Assembly (NCBI RefSeq): GCF_900102795.1
Contig: NZ_FMWG01000012.1
Coordinates: 51,709 to 115,708, forward strand
From: Epibacterium ulvae
GTDB lineage: Bacteria; Pseudomonadota; Alphaproteobacteria; Rhodobacterales; Rhodobacteraceae
Length of the DNA: 64,000 bases
Direction of reading: 5' to 3'
The position numbers and the translations under genes were made by a program. This document shows, one piece after another, positions 1 to 8,714 of the stretch; the first letter of the stretch is position 1; every line of letters begins with the position of its first letter. The notes beneath the pieces were generated by a model. It had not been told where the DNA came from, searched no databases, and was given only the letters and a program-made list of their open reading frames with translations.

Positions 1-384
1 GGCGATTGGGATATCCTGCAGCGCTATTCTGGCTTTGAATTTGATGATCTCTTCCCGAAATCACAGGCCCGCACCGAGTATGAGAACATTCTCTATCTTG
101 AACGCCCCGGCTGTAACCTCTGCATGGGCAACCAGGAAAAAGCGGCAAAAGGGGACACTGTTCTGGCCACCTCAACCCGCCTGTTCCAGGGCCGCGTTGT
201 GGAAGATACCGCCGAGAAGAAAGGTGAATCCTTGCTGGCCTCCACACCTGTTGTGGTGCTCTCCGCCATTCTGGGTCGCACGCCCACCGTTGCGGAATAC
301 ACCAAAGCAGTTGATGGGATTGACCTAACCAAATTTGCACCCCCTTTGCAGGTGCCTTCAACCACCAAATCAGCGCATTTCTAA
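1..384 (+). CDS. acnB: Aconitate hydratase B, C-terminal part (cut by window edge)
   Basis: The reading frame is open from base 1 and gives the last 127 residues of a much longer protein. It contains ERPGCNLCMGNQ at partial residues 34-45. The two cysteines of the CNLC motif (38 and 41) match the paired [4Fe-4S] cluster ligands near the C-terminus of AcnB-type aconitases, which interconvert citrate and isocitrate in the TCA cycle and also act on 2-methylisocitrate. The following GRTPTVAEYTKAV stretch fits the AcnB tail. A strong hairpin terminator follows 26 bases after the stop. The N-terminal HEAT-like and catalytic domains lie outside the window, so completeness cannot be judged. Confidence 0.93.
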   Translation, partial: GDWDILQRYSGFEFDDLFPKSQARTEYENILYLERPGCNLCMGNQEKAAKGDTVLATSTRLFQGRVVEDTAEKKGESLLASTPVVVLSAILGRTPTVAEYTKAVDGIDLTKFAPPLQVPSTTKSAHF

Positions 385-410
385 AACGCGCTGCATTTGG
401 GAAAATGAAA

Positions 411-444
411 AGCCCGCTGCCAGAAATGGCAGCGGGCTCTTTTG
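411..444. terminator. Bidirectional intrinsic terminator between acnB and a small gene
   Basis: A perfect 12-bp stem (411-422 with 427-438) and a GAAA loop is followed by CTTTTGT on the + strand and preceded by A-rich sequence that gives a U-rich tail on the minus strand. It can end both acnB and the convergent small gene at 472-630. Confidence 0.85.
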
Positions 445-471
445 TGTATATCTGCTGTGAAGACGTCAAGA

Positions 472-630
472 TCAGCGCGGATTGAACTCTGGCGTGATCA
501 TCCAGTTTGGAACCGTTTCGCTGATTGCTTCATTGCGGGCTACCGGCGCATCAAAACTAAAGCCACGTAGCAAACGAAAGAGCATCCGACGGCGCAGGCC
601 GAGCTCCTCAAGCGCCAATGATTTTGACAT
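472..630 (-). CDS. Small hypothetical protein, 52 aa
   Basis: This short minus-strand frame starts with ATG at 628-630, preceded by TAAGGAGAAAAGAT, a strong ribosome binding site at ideal spacing. It encodes a 52-residue basic protein starting MSKSLALEELGLRRRM and ending WMITPEFNPR. The N-terminal half is Arg/Leu-rich and could form an amphipathic helix. There is no signal peptide or clear membrane segment. It ends toward the shared terminator at 411-438, which gives it a complete small transcription unit. I do not recognise a family; the case for a real gene rests on the ribosome binding site, the terminator and the unbroken frame. Confidence 0.6.
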   Translation of the reverse strand: MSKSLALEELGLRRRMLFRLLRGFSFDAPVARNEAISETVPNWMITPEFNPR

Positions 631-1084
631 ATCTTTTCTCCTTAACTCACCCCAGCGCGCAGTTCAGCCAGTGCGCGTAGGTCAGGGGTAGGCAGGGAAA
701 ATGGCAGAAATGTGCCCGTTAGGCCGTCAAGTATTTAAGGTTTTCTTAAAATAGATGGGCGTGATGCAACAACGATGAACTCTGGGGTGGTGAATTTATT
801 CTGTTTATTATTGCACATTAATATTGGCAAAAAAGCGCGAGGTAACAAACAGCTATCAAACATGTGATTTTGACCGCGCGCTATGTGTGGCAAATTACAC
901 AAAGACGCAGCTCGAATTTTCGAATTTGGAACATGGTTCTGAAAATTAGAGAAAAATTCAAGACTCTGTCCCTAACTCGATCACAACCGATTTCAAGTCT
1001 GCAGAAGCATATCTTGCCTAGGTTATTTTATCGAAGAAGGCGCAGCTTCGCGCGTGACCGTACAGAAAACAGGAGGTCTCTGAT
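631..1084. other. Intergenic region upstream of the porin gene
   Basis: This 454-base, AT-rich stretch lies between the divergent small gene and the porin gene. It should hold both promoters and a long porin leader. A weak dyad, TGTGT (884-888) with ACACA (897-901), is the only structure I could pick out. No convincing coding frame and no clear promoter pair were found. Confidence 0.5.
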
Positions 1085-2197
1085 ATGACACTCAAGCACA
1101 CCGCGCTCGCGGCTCTTTTAACCACTGTTGCTGCGGCACCTGCATTTGCAGGCCCGACATATGAAAACGCGTCTGGCGGGACGTTCACATTCTACGGTCA
1201 CTTCAACCTGTTCCTGCAGTCGGTTGACGATGGCGAGCAGACCTTTGATCGTCTCGTTGACAACAATGCGCTGAATTCCCGCGTTGGCTTCCGGTTGAGC
1301 CAGCCTTTGGGGGAAAACACACTGCGCTTCCAATTCGAAACGGCTCTGGGTCTGCGCTCGTCCAGCGCGTTTGGGCAAGGCGACAGCGGGTCAAACGTCG
1401 ATTGGGACCGGACCGATCTGCGGCGCATCGATTTTGCGCTTGATACGCCCAAATACGGCACATTCTCTTTCGGGCAGGGGTCAACGGCGGCTGATGGCGC
1501 AGCTGAGGTTGATTTCTCAGGTACAGATATCATTGGCGGACCTGCAGTTGATGACTTTGCCGGTGGCTTTGCCTTTCGCACCTCTGCCGGTGATCTGAGC
1601 GGCGTTACAGTCGGCAGCTCGATCATTGATCTGGATGGCGGTCGTCTGGGCCGTGTGCGCTACGATACGCCAACTTTTGGCGGGTTCCGCTTTGCCGCCT
1701 CTTTTGGCACCGATATTCTGGCCGAGAACAACGATCGCGAAGTGTTTGATATCAGCCTGCGCTATAACAATGACGATTTAGGCGATTTCCGTATCGCAGG
1801 TGCGCTGGCCGCAACCTGGGATGAGCAGACCGGTCGTGAAGACATTCAAGATGTCATCGGCTCTCTTGCCGTTGAACACAAGCCAACCAATGTCTCTGTC
1901 GCGCTTGCTGCCGGGGATCGCGACATTGGCGGTGATTATGCTTATGTCAAACTGGGCTATGCGGTAAATGCGCTGTCGGTCGGTGAAAGCTCGTTCTTCA
2001 TCGATTACTATGACGGCTCTGACACGGTCACAGATGGCGACAGCGCTGAAAGCTGGGGTATTGGTGTTGTGCAGGATATCGACAAGCTCAATCTTGAGGC
2101 CTACCTGTCTTACCGCGAATATTCCTATGATGATACCAGCGGAACCGATTTCCAGGATCTGGACGTTGTCATCGCTGGGGCACGCTGGCGCTTTTAA
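1085..2197 (+). CDS. Outer membrane porin
   Basis: The 370-residue protein begins with a classic signal peptide (about residues 1-22, ending APAFA before GPTYENA). The rest is Gly/Asp/aromatic-rich sequence with alternating beta-strand patterns such as GTFSFGQGS and [20 protein letters not shown], and it ends in WRF, the terminal-Phe outer-membrane insertion signal. This fits the alphaproteobacterial 16-strand general porin family, which forms diffusion trimers for small solutes. An AGGAGGTCTCTGAT ribosome binding site precedes the ATG. It stands alone, with its own terminator at 2220-2244 and a long AT-rich upstream region. Substrate preference cannot be read from the sequence. Confidence 0.9.
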   Translation: MTLKHTALAALLTTVAAAPAFAGPTYENASGGTFTFYGHFNLFLQSVDDGEQTFDRLVDNNALNSRVGFRLSQPLGENTLRFQFETALGLRSSSAFGQGDSGSNVDWDRTDLRRIDFALDTPKYGTFSFGQGSTAADGAAEVDFSGTDIIGGPAVDDFAGGFAFRTSAGDLSGVTVGSSIIDLDGGRLGRVRYDTPTFGGFRFAASFGTDILAENNDREVFDISLRYNNDDLGDFRIAGALAATWDEQTGREDIQDVIGSLAVEHKPTNVSVALAAGDRDIGGDYAYVKLGYAVNALSVGESSFFIDYYDGSDTVTDGDSAESWGIGVVQDIDKLNLEAYLSYREYSYDDTSGTDFQDLDVVIAGARWRF

Positions 2198-2219
2198 ACT
2201 ACGACAGTCTTTGAATATG

Positions 2220-2248
2220 AAACACGTCCCTTGCGGGCGTGTTTTGCG
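2220..2248 (+). terminator. Intrinsic terminator of the porin gene
   Basis: The left arm 2220-2230 pairs with 2235-2244 (AAACACG/CGTGTTT plus CCC/GGG with one bulged T), the loop is TTGC, and T-rich sequence follows. It lies 23 bases after the porin stop. Confidence 0.75.
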
Positions 2249-2423
2249 TTTTTACGTCACGGATAAAGCGGATTTTACACGGAAATGCGCTGAATGCAGC
2301 GTGATCAGGCCTTCAATCGGCCAATGGCTCTTGCGCCGCGCGCGCCTTGTCAATAGAAGGCCAGAAATTGTCTGTGAGCGGCGCCCCCGTGCGTATGCTC
2401 AAAACTCTCTCATGGGGAACAAG

Positions 2424-3755
2424 ATGCAGGTCACCGAGACACTGAACGAAGGTTTGAAACGCGGCTATGCCATCACCATCACCGGTGCTGAGCTGAATGC
2501 CAAGGTTGACGAAAAACTGGTTGAAGCGCAGCCTGAAGTCGAAATGAAAGGCTTCCGCAAAGGTAAGGTACCTTTGGCACTGCTGAAAAAGCAGTTTGGC
2601 GAACGCATGATGGGCGAAGCCATGCAGGAAGCTGTTGACGGCGCGATGAACCAGCACTTCGAAGACAGCGGTGATCGTCCTGCGTTGCAGCCTGACGTGA
2701 AAATGACCAACGAAGACTGGAAGCCCGGCGACGACGTCAACGTTGAGATGTCTTATGAAGCGCTGCCTGCCATCCCTGAGGTTGACCTGTCTGGCGTTGA
2801 GCTGGAAAAGCTGGTTGTCAAAGCAGAAGGCGAAGCGGTTGACGAAGCGCTGGCAAACCTGGCCGAAACCGCAACCGACTATGAAGCCCGCGAAGAGGGT
2901 GCAGCAGCCGAAGACAAAGATCAGGTTGTGATCGATTTCCTGGGCAAAGTTGACGGCGAAGCCTTTGACGGCGGTGCAGGCGATGACTACCCATTGGTTC
3001 TGGGCTCCAACTCCTTCATCCCCGGTTTTGAAGAGCAGCTGGTTGGCACCAAAGCAGGCGAAGAAAAAGACGTAAACGTCACCTTCCCTGAAGAGTACCA
3101 AGCAGAGCATCTCGCGGGCAAAGAAGCTGTCTTTACCTGCACCATCAAAGAGGTCAAAGCGCCTAAAGCGGCTGAGATCAATGATGAGCTGGCAACCAAA
3201 TTTGGCGCCGAAGATCTGGACGCGTTGAAAGGCCAAATCTCTGAGCGTCTGGAAGCAGAATACGCCGGTGCAGCACGTGCTGTCATGAAGCGTGGCCTGT
3301 TGGACAAGCTGGATGATCTAGTGTCCTTCGATCTGCCGCCATCCCTGGTGGAAGCAGAAGCCAAGCAGATTGCACATCAGCTGTGGCACGACGAAAACCC
3401 TGAGGTAGAAGGTCACGATCACCCCGAGATCGAAACCACCGAAGAGCACACCAAACTGGCAGAGCGCCGCGTGCGTCTGGGCCTGTTGCTCGCAGAACTG
3501 GGCCAGAAAGCAGAGGTCGAAGTGACCGATGCCGAAATGACCCAAGCGATCATGCAGCAAGCGCGCCAGTATCCTGGTCAGGAACGCCAGTTCTTTGAAT
3601 TCATCCAACAGAACCAGCAAATGCAGCAACAGCTGCGTGCGCCTCTCTTTGAAGACAAAGTGATCGACCACATTGCAGAGCAAGCAAAAGTGGAAGAAAA
3701 AGAAGTCTCTAAAGAAGACCTGCAAAAAGCTGTTGAAGCACTCGACGAAGAGTAA
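2424..3755 (+). CDS. tig: Trigger factor, ribosome-associated chaperone and prolyl isomerase
   Basis: The 443-residue protein is normal length for the family. The ribosome-docking signature GFRKGKVP lies at about residues 43-50 of the N-terminal domain. An FKBP-type isomerase domain follows (about 155-240, with DGEAFDGG and FIPGFEEQL), then a long helical C-terminal chaperone domain. It binds at the ribosome exit tunnel and shields nascent chains. I place the start at 2424 ([10 protein letters not shown]) because GGGG lies 7-10 bases upstream; an in-frame ATG at 2412 is less likely. The C-terminus is Glu/Lys-rich. It stands alone with a strong terminator; clpP, a common neighbour elsewhere, is not adjacent here. 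Confidence 0.96.
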   Translation: MQVTETLNEGLKRGYAITITGAELNAKVDEKLVEAQPEVEMKGFRKGKVPLALLKKQFGERMMGEAMQEAVDGAMNQHFEDSGDRPALQPDVKMTNEDWKPGDDVNVEMSYEALPAIPEVDLSGVELEKLVVKAEGEAVDEALANLAETATDYEAREEGAAAEDKDQVVIDFLGKVDGEAFDGGAGDDYPLVLGSNSFIPGFEEQLVGTKAGEEKDVNVTFPEEYQAEHLAGKEAVFTCTIKEVKAPKAAEINDELATKFGAEDLDALKGQISERLEAEYAGAARAVMKRGLLDKLDDLVSFDLPPSLVEAEAKQIAHQLWHDENPEVEGHDHPEIETTEEHTKLAERRVRLGLLLAELGQKAEVEVTDAEMTQAIMQQARQYPGQERQFFEFIQQNQQMQQQLRAPLFEDKVIDHIAEQAKVEEKEVSKEDLQKAVEALDEE

Positions 3756-3780
3756 GCTTCACAACATATATGATTTTAGA

Positions 3781-3811
3781 AAGGCCACCCGATTGGGTGG
3801 CCTTCTCTCTT
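3781..3811 (+). terminator. Intrinsic terminator of tig
   Basis: A perfect 10-bp stem (3781-3790 with 3795-3804) with a GATT loop is followed by CTCTCTTTG. It begins 25 bases after the tig stop. Confidence 0.85.
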
Positions 3812-3880
3812 TGCGCCACCCCGTATGGGGTTAAGTGTCGTCGCCCAGCTATGTTTTAGGCAGAGGCCGTTGCCCGCTCC

Positions 3881-3912
3881 AAACAAAAGGGCTGCGCAAT
3901 CGCGCAGCCCTT
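3881..3912 (-). terminator. Intrinsic terminator of the CpdB-like gene
   Basis: A perfect 11-bp stem (3887-3897 with 3902-3912) and an AATC loop, followed on the minus strand by CTTTTGTTT. It lies 31 bases past the stop of the minus-strand phosphoesterase gene. Confidence 0.85.
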
Positions 3913-3942
3913 CCGATGATCAGACTTGCCGTTGGGATCCGA

Positions 3943-5901
3943 TCAGAGATCGATTTTGAACCGCGCAAACCCGTTTGGACCTTCGCCGGCAGGGGCGATC
4001 GAAACGCCGGGCACGCTGTCGGCATAATCCGTTGCCTTTGGGCCTGTGTCGAACAAGACAGAGGTGCCGGGCAGGGCGGTGAACTTCCAGTTTGCGTCTG
4101 CGCGTGGGCTGATGGTGCCTTTTTCCACGATGTAGCGCACAATGACGTCGCGGTTGGTGTCGGGACCTTCAAATACGATAGTGTCGCCTTTGGCACCGGG
4201 GAAATCACCACCGCCTGACGCGCGGTAGTTGTTGGTTGCGACGATGAACTCTGCATCCAGATCCAGCGCAGCGCCATTGTACTGCAGGTTTACAATCCGG
4301 TTGGTTGCAGCATCCAGCAGCTCACCTTTGGGGCCAAACATCGAAGGTTGGCTCAGATCGATTTCATAGGTCACGCCATCGATCACATCAAAGTTGTAGG
4401 AACGGAACTCTTCGTTCAAAAGCAGCTGATCTGCTTTGCCTGCTTCCACCTGATTAAAGGCCCCGGCAGAGCGTTCCAACCAATCTTTAACCTGTTGGCC
4501 AGTCACGCGCACCGCGCGTACAGTGTTGGGATAAAGATAAAGGTCTGCCACGTTTTTGATCGCAACATCGCCCTTGGGCACATCGGTGTAATACTCAGGA
4601 CCACCACGACCACCCGCTTTGAACGGGGCCGCAGCTGAGAGGATCGGCAGGCCTTCGTGTTCGGTGCCTTTCAGCATCTGCTCAATGTACCAGGTCTGTG
4701 CGATGGACACGATCTGCACGGATGGATCATCTGCCACCAGTGCAAAGTAGCTGTGCAGCGGAGCATCCGTTTTGCCAACTGCGCGGCGCACATAGGCCAG
4801 GGTGCCATCGTGATCAGCCTGCGCTGCCGCCAGAACATCAGGCTGGCTTTCAACCAACGCGGTGATGGAACGATCTTCGTTACGTTGTGAAATAGGACGC
4901 GCTTCTGAAGCGTGACCAACAACGCGCCAGCCATTGCCATCACGCTCCAGCATCAGATCGATCAGGCCCATATGGCTGCCCCAATAGCCGCCCATGGTGG
5001 CAGGCTTGCCGTGGATTGTGCCTTTGTCAGCGTCCACACCCGCAAAATCTGCGTAGCTTGAGGAGGGGAACACAAGATGCGAGTGGCCGGTCATGATCGC
5101 ATCAATGCCTTCAACCGCTGCCAAGGGCACAGAGGCGTTTTCCATGCCTTCGGTTTCATTCGCCTCACCAATACCGGAATGCGACAGGGCGATGATCACA
5201 TCTGCGCCTTTTTCCTTCATCTCCGGCACATAGGCGCGGGCGCACTCCAGAATGTCGCGCGCCTGAACATTGCCTTCCAGATGGCGACGATCCCAGTTCA
5301 TGACTTGCGGAGGAACAAACCCTATCAGACCGATTTTGATCTGGTGGCTGTTGCCTGCGCCATCGGTCACGGTACGATCCATGATCACATAGGGTTTCAG
5401 CAAGGTTTTGTCTTCGCGTGGGGTTGCGCCCACTTCCTTGGCGATATTTGCGCAGACAACAGGGAAGCTTGCGCCCGCCAGTGCTTTGCCCAGGAATTCA
5501 AGACCATAGTTAAATTCATGGTTGCCAAGCGTCGAGGCATCAAAGCCGACCGCGTTCATCGCGGCAATCACCGGGTGTGTATCACCCTCTTTCAGGCCCT
5601 TTTCATAAGCGATGTAGTCGCCCATCGGGTTGCCTTGCAAAAAGTCACCATTGTCCAACAAAAGCGAGTTAGTCGCTTCTGCGCGGATGTCTTTCACAAT
5701 TGAAGCGGTTCTGGCGAGACCAACAGTGTCACGTGGTTTGTCTGCGTAATAGTCATAAGGGAACACATGGACGTGCAGGTCTGTTGTTTCCATCAAACGC
5801 AGATGAACTTGGTTGTTTGCAGCTTGCACCGAAAACGGGTGCATTGCGATTAAGCCAGCGGTGCCTGCCAGAAAAGACCGGCGATCAAGTTGGATTGGCA
5901 T
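3943..5901 (-). CDS. cpdB: Periplasmic 2',3'-cyclic-nucleotide 2'-phosphodiesterase/3'-nucleotidase
   Basis: The 652-residue protein has a Tat-type signal (MPIQLDRRSFLAGTAG, twin Arg at 7-8), so it is probably exported folded to the periplasm. The metallophosphatase domain shows TDLHVHVFPYDYY at about 40-52, GDFLQGNP at about 85-92, GNHEFNYG at 126-133 and GHSHLVFP at 272-279, the metal ligands and catalytic His of the calcineurin-like fold. The C-terminal half matches the 5'-nucleotidase C-terminal domain that binds the base. The enzyme would turn 2',3'-cyclic nucleotides and 3'-nucleotides into nucleosides and phosphate for scavenging. Length and domain order match CpdB. It stands alone with its own terminator. 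Confidence 0.9.
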   Translation of the reverse strand: MPIQLDRRSFLAGTAGLIAMHPFSVQAANNQVHLRLMETTDLHVHVFPYDYYADKPRDTVGLARTASIVKDIRAEATNSLLLDNGDFLQGNPMGDYIAYEKGLKEGDTHPVIAAMNAVGFDASTLGNHEFNYGLEFLGKALAGASFPVVCANIAKEVGATPREDKTLLKPYVIMDRTVTDGAGNSHQIKIGLIGFVPPQVMNWDRRHLEGNVQARDILECARAYVPEMKEKGADVIIALSHSGIGEANETEGMENASVPLAAVEGIDAIMTGHSHLVFPSSSYADFAGVDADKGTIHGKPATMGGYWGSHMGLIDLMLERDGNGWRVVGHASEARPISQRNEDRSITALVESQPDVLAAAQADHDGTLAYVRRAVGKTDAPLHSYFALVADDPSVQIVSIAQTWYIEQMLKGTEHEGLPILSAAAPFKAGGRGGPEYYTDVPKGDVAIKNVADLYLYPNTVRAVRVTGQQVKDWLERSAGAFNQVEAGKADQLLLNEEFRSYNFDVIDGVTYEIDLSQPSMFGPKGELLDAATNRIVNLQYNGAALDLDAEFIVATNNYRASGGGDFPGAKGDTIVFEGPDTNRDVIVRYIVEKGTISPRADANWKFTALPGTSVLFDTGPKATDYADSVPGVSIAPAGEGPNGFARFKIDL

Positions 5902-6013
5902 GGTAGTCTCCCGACTTCACGAAAATTAAACCTTTTGGTAAGATCTACGTTTCTAATGTGACAAAGCTGTTGCAGCCAACTATTTTTTGAACGGTGATAC
6001 CAAATAGGTAAAT

Positions 6014-6496
6014 TTAACGCACAAGCCCGGTTTCTTTAAGCAACCCACGGCGTTTGGCCTCGTTCCAGTAGCCTCTGGAGTAGTGTTTGACGGCCGTATC
6101 TTGGCTGCCATCAGACAATAACCACGCACCGCGCAGATATTTGACTGAAAATTCCAAATTGGTATCTGCATCTAACAGATCTTGTGGTGCGCCCGTAAAG
6201 CCCATTGATCGGGCTGTTGCAGGTAAAATCTGTAAAAGTCCATAATAAGGCCGATTGATCGCATGTGGCCGGTGGGTGCTTTCGCGGATAGCCAGCCGGT
6301 GGACCAAACTGCGCGGCACCTCGTAATGATCCGCCCAAAAATTGATCTGCTGACGCAATTCAGCGGTTTCATTTGGAAACAGTGGCGGATCAAAAGCAGG
6401 CGGGGCCGGAGCAGGGGCGATTTCAGGGTCAGCAAGGCTACAGGCGGCAATCCAGAACGCGGCCAGCACGGATACAAGAAAAGTTCTGCGCTTCAT
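6014..6496 (-). CDS. Lytic transglycosylase, SLT-domain lipoprotein
   Basis: I choose the ATG at 6494-6496 (MKRRTFLVSVLAAFWIAAC), preceded by GGAGACCCTTC, over the longer GTG frame from 6595 because it begins a clean lipoprotein signal whose lipobox IAAC places the lipidated Cys at residue 19. The 160-residue product has the SLT fold: catalytic Glu72 in AIRESTHRPHAI and the YYGLLQILPATA motif at 84-95. It would cleave glycan strands with anhydro-muropeptide formation while anchored in a membrane. It is short for a soluble Slt but normal for compact EmtA-like or conjugation-like enzymes. No partner genes are adjacent. Confidence 0.85.
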   Translation of the reverse strand: MKRRTFLVSVLAAFWIAACSLADPEIAPAPAPPAFDPPLFPNETAELRQQINFWADHYEVPRSLVHRLAIRESTHRPHAINRPYYGLLQILPATARSMGFTGAPQDLLDADTNLEFSVKYLRGAWLLSDGSQDTAVKHYSRGYWNEAKRRGLLKETGLVR

Positions 6497-7096
6497 GAAG
6501 GGTCTCCAAAATAAGATGGAAGGGCGCTTTGATGCATAGAATAGGCAACATATTGCGCACTCCAAGGGGGAAAACACGCGTCGGCAAAGCTCCACCGGTT
6601 TTGGGAAAGTGCGGCAGATTTTAGCTGAATTGCCTATACTAAGAATTTGTTAATCGAAATCACCTCAGGCAGATTAAAGGCGAAGGCTGAGGCACCTCTC
6701 CCCCAAAGGGCTGGCTCTGCTCATTGCCTCTTGCAGAACAGCACAGGAGGAAGTCAATACTGTTTCCCACCGCCTTGGCTTCCTCCAACCTGTTTATTTT
6801 CCATGGATTTAATTTATTTCTTTTGTGCGGTTTAAATTTAGTGGGGATTTTCGTTTCTGCCAATCTCGCATAGGTAGTGGTGCGCAGCGAGAAAATGCAA
6901 CACATGCCAAATTGCAATCTATGATTGCAAATCGAGTAGCTTATCCATTGAGTTGAGTGGAAAAAATCAAATGTTCACAGATGTGTTAGCATTCGTGAGA
7001 GTTGAATTTAACGGCTGTTAATCTTTATCGGTCATTAAAGGTGCAGTCGCTTGAAAGAAAGCGCAGGAGCAGAACGCAACACATAAGGTGCACCAC
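6497..7096. other. 600-base intergenic region, no gene seen
   Basis: This AT-rich stretch lies between the divergent transglycosylase and methyltransferase genes. It contains a perfect 7-bp dyad, TTGCAAT (6912-6918) and ATTGCAA (6924-6930), and a distant inverted pair GGAGGAAG/CTTCCTCC in the 6747-6787 area. No convincing reading frame was found on either strand; frames of 60-85 codons here have no ribosome binding sites and odd composition. Confidence 0.5.
6912..6930. promoter_or_regulatory. Perfect 7-bp dyad upstream of the methyltransferase gene
   Basis: TTGCAAT and ATTGCAA are separated by CTATG, 167 bases before the methyltransferase start. The symmetry and AT-rich setting resemble a repressor site, but no partner regulator is adjacent. 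Confidence 0.3.
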
Positions 7097-8641
7097 GTGA
7101 CCGATTGGACAGCCGGCTATATGGCCGATGTAGATTACATCCATGATTTTTATAAAGAGCTTGCGCCGTCGCAACTGGCAATCGGTGCTTTGTCTGCGGG
7201 ACAGAACCATGGTCTGAGCGGTGAAAATCTAACCTATTGTGAACTGGGGTGCGGGCAGGGGGTCACAACCAATCTGTTGGCAGCTGCAAATCCCCATATT
7301 GATTTCCACGCGATGGATTTTAATCCGTCCCATATTGCAGGTGCTGAAGCCTTGGCTGCAGAGGCGGGGCTAAAGAATGTTTCGTTTTACGAACATTCGT
7401 TTGAAACCTTTGATGATGAACCCGACCTGCCACGCGCCTTTGATGTGATTGTGATGCACGGGATCTTTAGCTGGGTGTCTCCTGAAAACCGGGATTATGT
7501 GGTTCAGTTTATCGCCAAACGTTTGAAACCCGGTGGTTTGGTTTATGTCAGCCACAATACGTTGCCCGGCTGGTCTTCAATCTTGCCGCTGCGGCGTCTG
7601 TTGTGTGATCGCGCTGCATTGGAAAGCGGCAATCCACGTGAACGGATCAACAATGCGCTCGCCTTTGCACATAAATTAGAGGCGGTTCAGGCCGGGTATT
7701 TCACCGGCAGCCGATCCGTGCGCAAACGTCTGAAACAGATGGGATCAATGTCGCACCGATATCTGGCCCATGAGTTCATGAATGAACATTGGACGCCCTT
7801 TAATGTCGAAGAAGTGGCGGCTGAACTGGGGCAGGCCAAATTGAAATACGTCGCGGCCTGTCATTTGATGGATCATGTCGATGATATCTGTCTGACCCCC
7901 GAACAAAGCCAGGTTCTGGAAGATGAGCGCGATCCCATGCGGCGCCAAGGTCTGCGGGATCTTATTCTCAGCGAACAATTCCGCTGCGATATCTATCGCA
8001 AGGGCGACGTGTTTCACACCGAACGCAGTGCTGTGGGGGCTTGGTTTGATACCCGTATCGCTTTGGCGCGCCCCATCAGCGAGGATCCATTGACCCTGAT
8101 GTGGCGTATGGGAGTGGTGGAGCTGGAAGATGCTCATATCCGGCCTGTATTGAACGCGCTGCGGGATGGGCCCAAAACCGTTAAACAGCTGTTGAGTGAA
8201 GGCGCTTTTGTCGTCGACAGTTGGGGCGATATTGTACGAATGCTGCGTATTTTGCTTGGTGATGGTGTCTTGGCACCCTGCCTGCCCGAGGCAGGCGAAG
8301 CTGAGCGTGTGACGCAATGCACAGCATTGAACAAAGTGATCTGCAAACACGCCGAAGACAGCGAAACGCTACGGTTTCTGGCCTCACCCGTGACCGGCAG
8401 TGGCCATGAAGTTGATCGATTTGAACAGCTGTTCCTGCTTGCCCGTTCTGAAGGCCATGAAACGCCAGATTCTTGGGCGCAGTTGGCCTGGACCATCCTT
8501 GCTCCTCAAGGCCAGCGCTTGCTGAAAGAGGGTGAGATTTTGGAAAAAGACGAAGATAATATCGCAGAGCTTCAGTACCGGGCGGAACGTTTTGCCACGC
8601 AAAAACTACCCGTTCTACAAGGGCTTGGCATCCTGTTCTAA
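7097..8641 (+). CDS. SAM-dependent methyltransferase with methyltransferase regulatory domain
   Basis: The 514-residue product opens with TDWTAGYMADVDYIHDFYKEL, typical of the family that pairs a class I methyltransferase with a methyltransferase regulatory domain. SAM motif I is ELGCGQG at 49-55, followed by an acidic FHAMDFNP strand end and the FDVIVMHGIFSWV region. The regulatory domain covers roughly 210-300 and a winged-helix-like C-terminal part follows. I prefer the GTG at 7097 because AAGG lies 8 bases upstream; a GTG at 7088 is in frame. Homologues often sit near S-layer or glycosylation genes, but here it is alone with its own terminator. The substrate is unknown. Confidence 0.8.
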   Translation: MTDWTAGYMADVDYIHDFYKELAPSQLAIGALSAGQNHGLSGENLTYCELGCGQGVTTNLLAAANPHIDFHAMDFNPSHIAGAEALAAEAGLKNVSFYEHSFETFDDEPDLPRAFDVIVMHGIFSWVSPENRDYVVQFIAKRLKPGGLVYVSHNTLPGWSSILPLRRLLCDRAALESGNPRERINNALAFAHKLEAVQAGYFTGSRSVRKRLKQMGSMSHRYLAHEFMNEHWTPFNVEEVAAELGQAKLKYVAACHLMDHVDDICLTPEQSQVLEDERDPMRRQGLRDLILSEQFRCDIYRKGDVFHTERSAVGAWFDTRIALARPISEDPLTLMWRMGVVELEDAHIRPVLNALRDGPKTVKQLLSEGAFVVDSWGDIVRMLRILLGDGVLAPCLPEAGEAERVTQCTALNKVICKHAEDSETLRFLASPVTGSGHEVDRFEQLFLLARSEGHETPDSWAQLAWTILAPQGQRLLKEGEILEKDEDNIAELQYRAERFATQKLPVLQGLGILF

Positions 8642-8650
8642 ATATACAAA

Positions 8651-8680
8651 AGCGAGCAATTCTGAATTGCTCGCTCTTGT
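8651..8680 (+). terminator. Intrinsic terminator of the methyltransferase gene
   Basis: A perfect 11-bp stem (8651-8661 with 8665-8675) with a CTG loop, followed by CTTGTCGCTT. It starts 10 bases after the stop. Confidence 0.75.
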
Positions 8681-8714
8681 CGCTTAGTCTGCAGGATGGG
8701 AGGGATACAAAGAA

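Noticed and set aside
884..901. CRP/FNR-type site before the porin gene
   Set aside because: TGTGT-N8-ACACA has the wrong spacing for CRP (N6) and does not match FNR.
864..1088. 74-codon frame just before the porin gene
   Set aside because: AT-rich leader, no ribosome binding site, overlaps the porin start; basic composition looks random.
1968..2423. In-frame extension of trigger factor back into the porin gene
   Set aside because: The extension lies in another frame of the porin gene and across its terminator; the family start [10 protein letters not shown] at 2424 has a ribosome binding site.
2313..3236. 307-codon open frame on the minus strand inside tig
   Set aside because: It is a shadow frame of the strongly supported trigger factor gene, with Phe/Val-rich composition and no ribosome binding site.
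5077..5703. 208-codon plus-strand frame inside the CpdB gene
   Set aside because: Antisense to a full-length enzyme with all motifs; His/Arg/Cys-rich composition is typical of shadow frames.
6660..6917. 85-codon minus-strand frame in the 6.5-7.1 kb gap
   Set aside because: No ribosome binding site, unusual composition and no recognisable motif.
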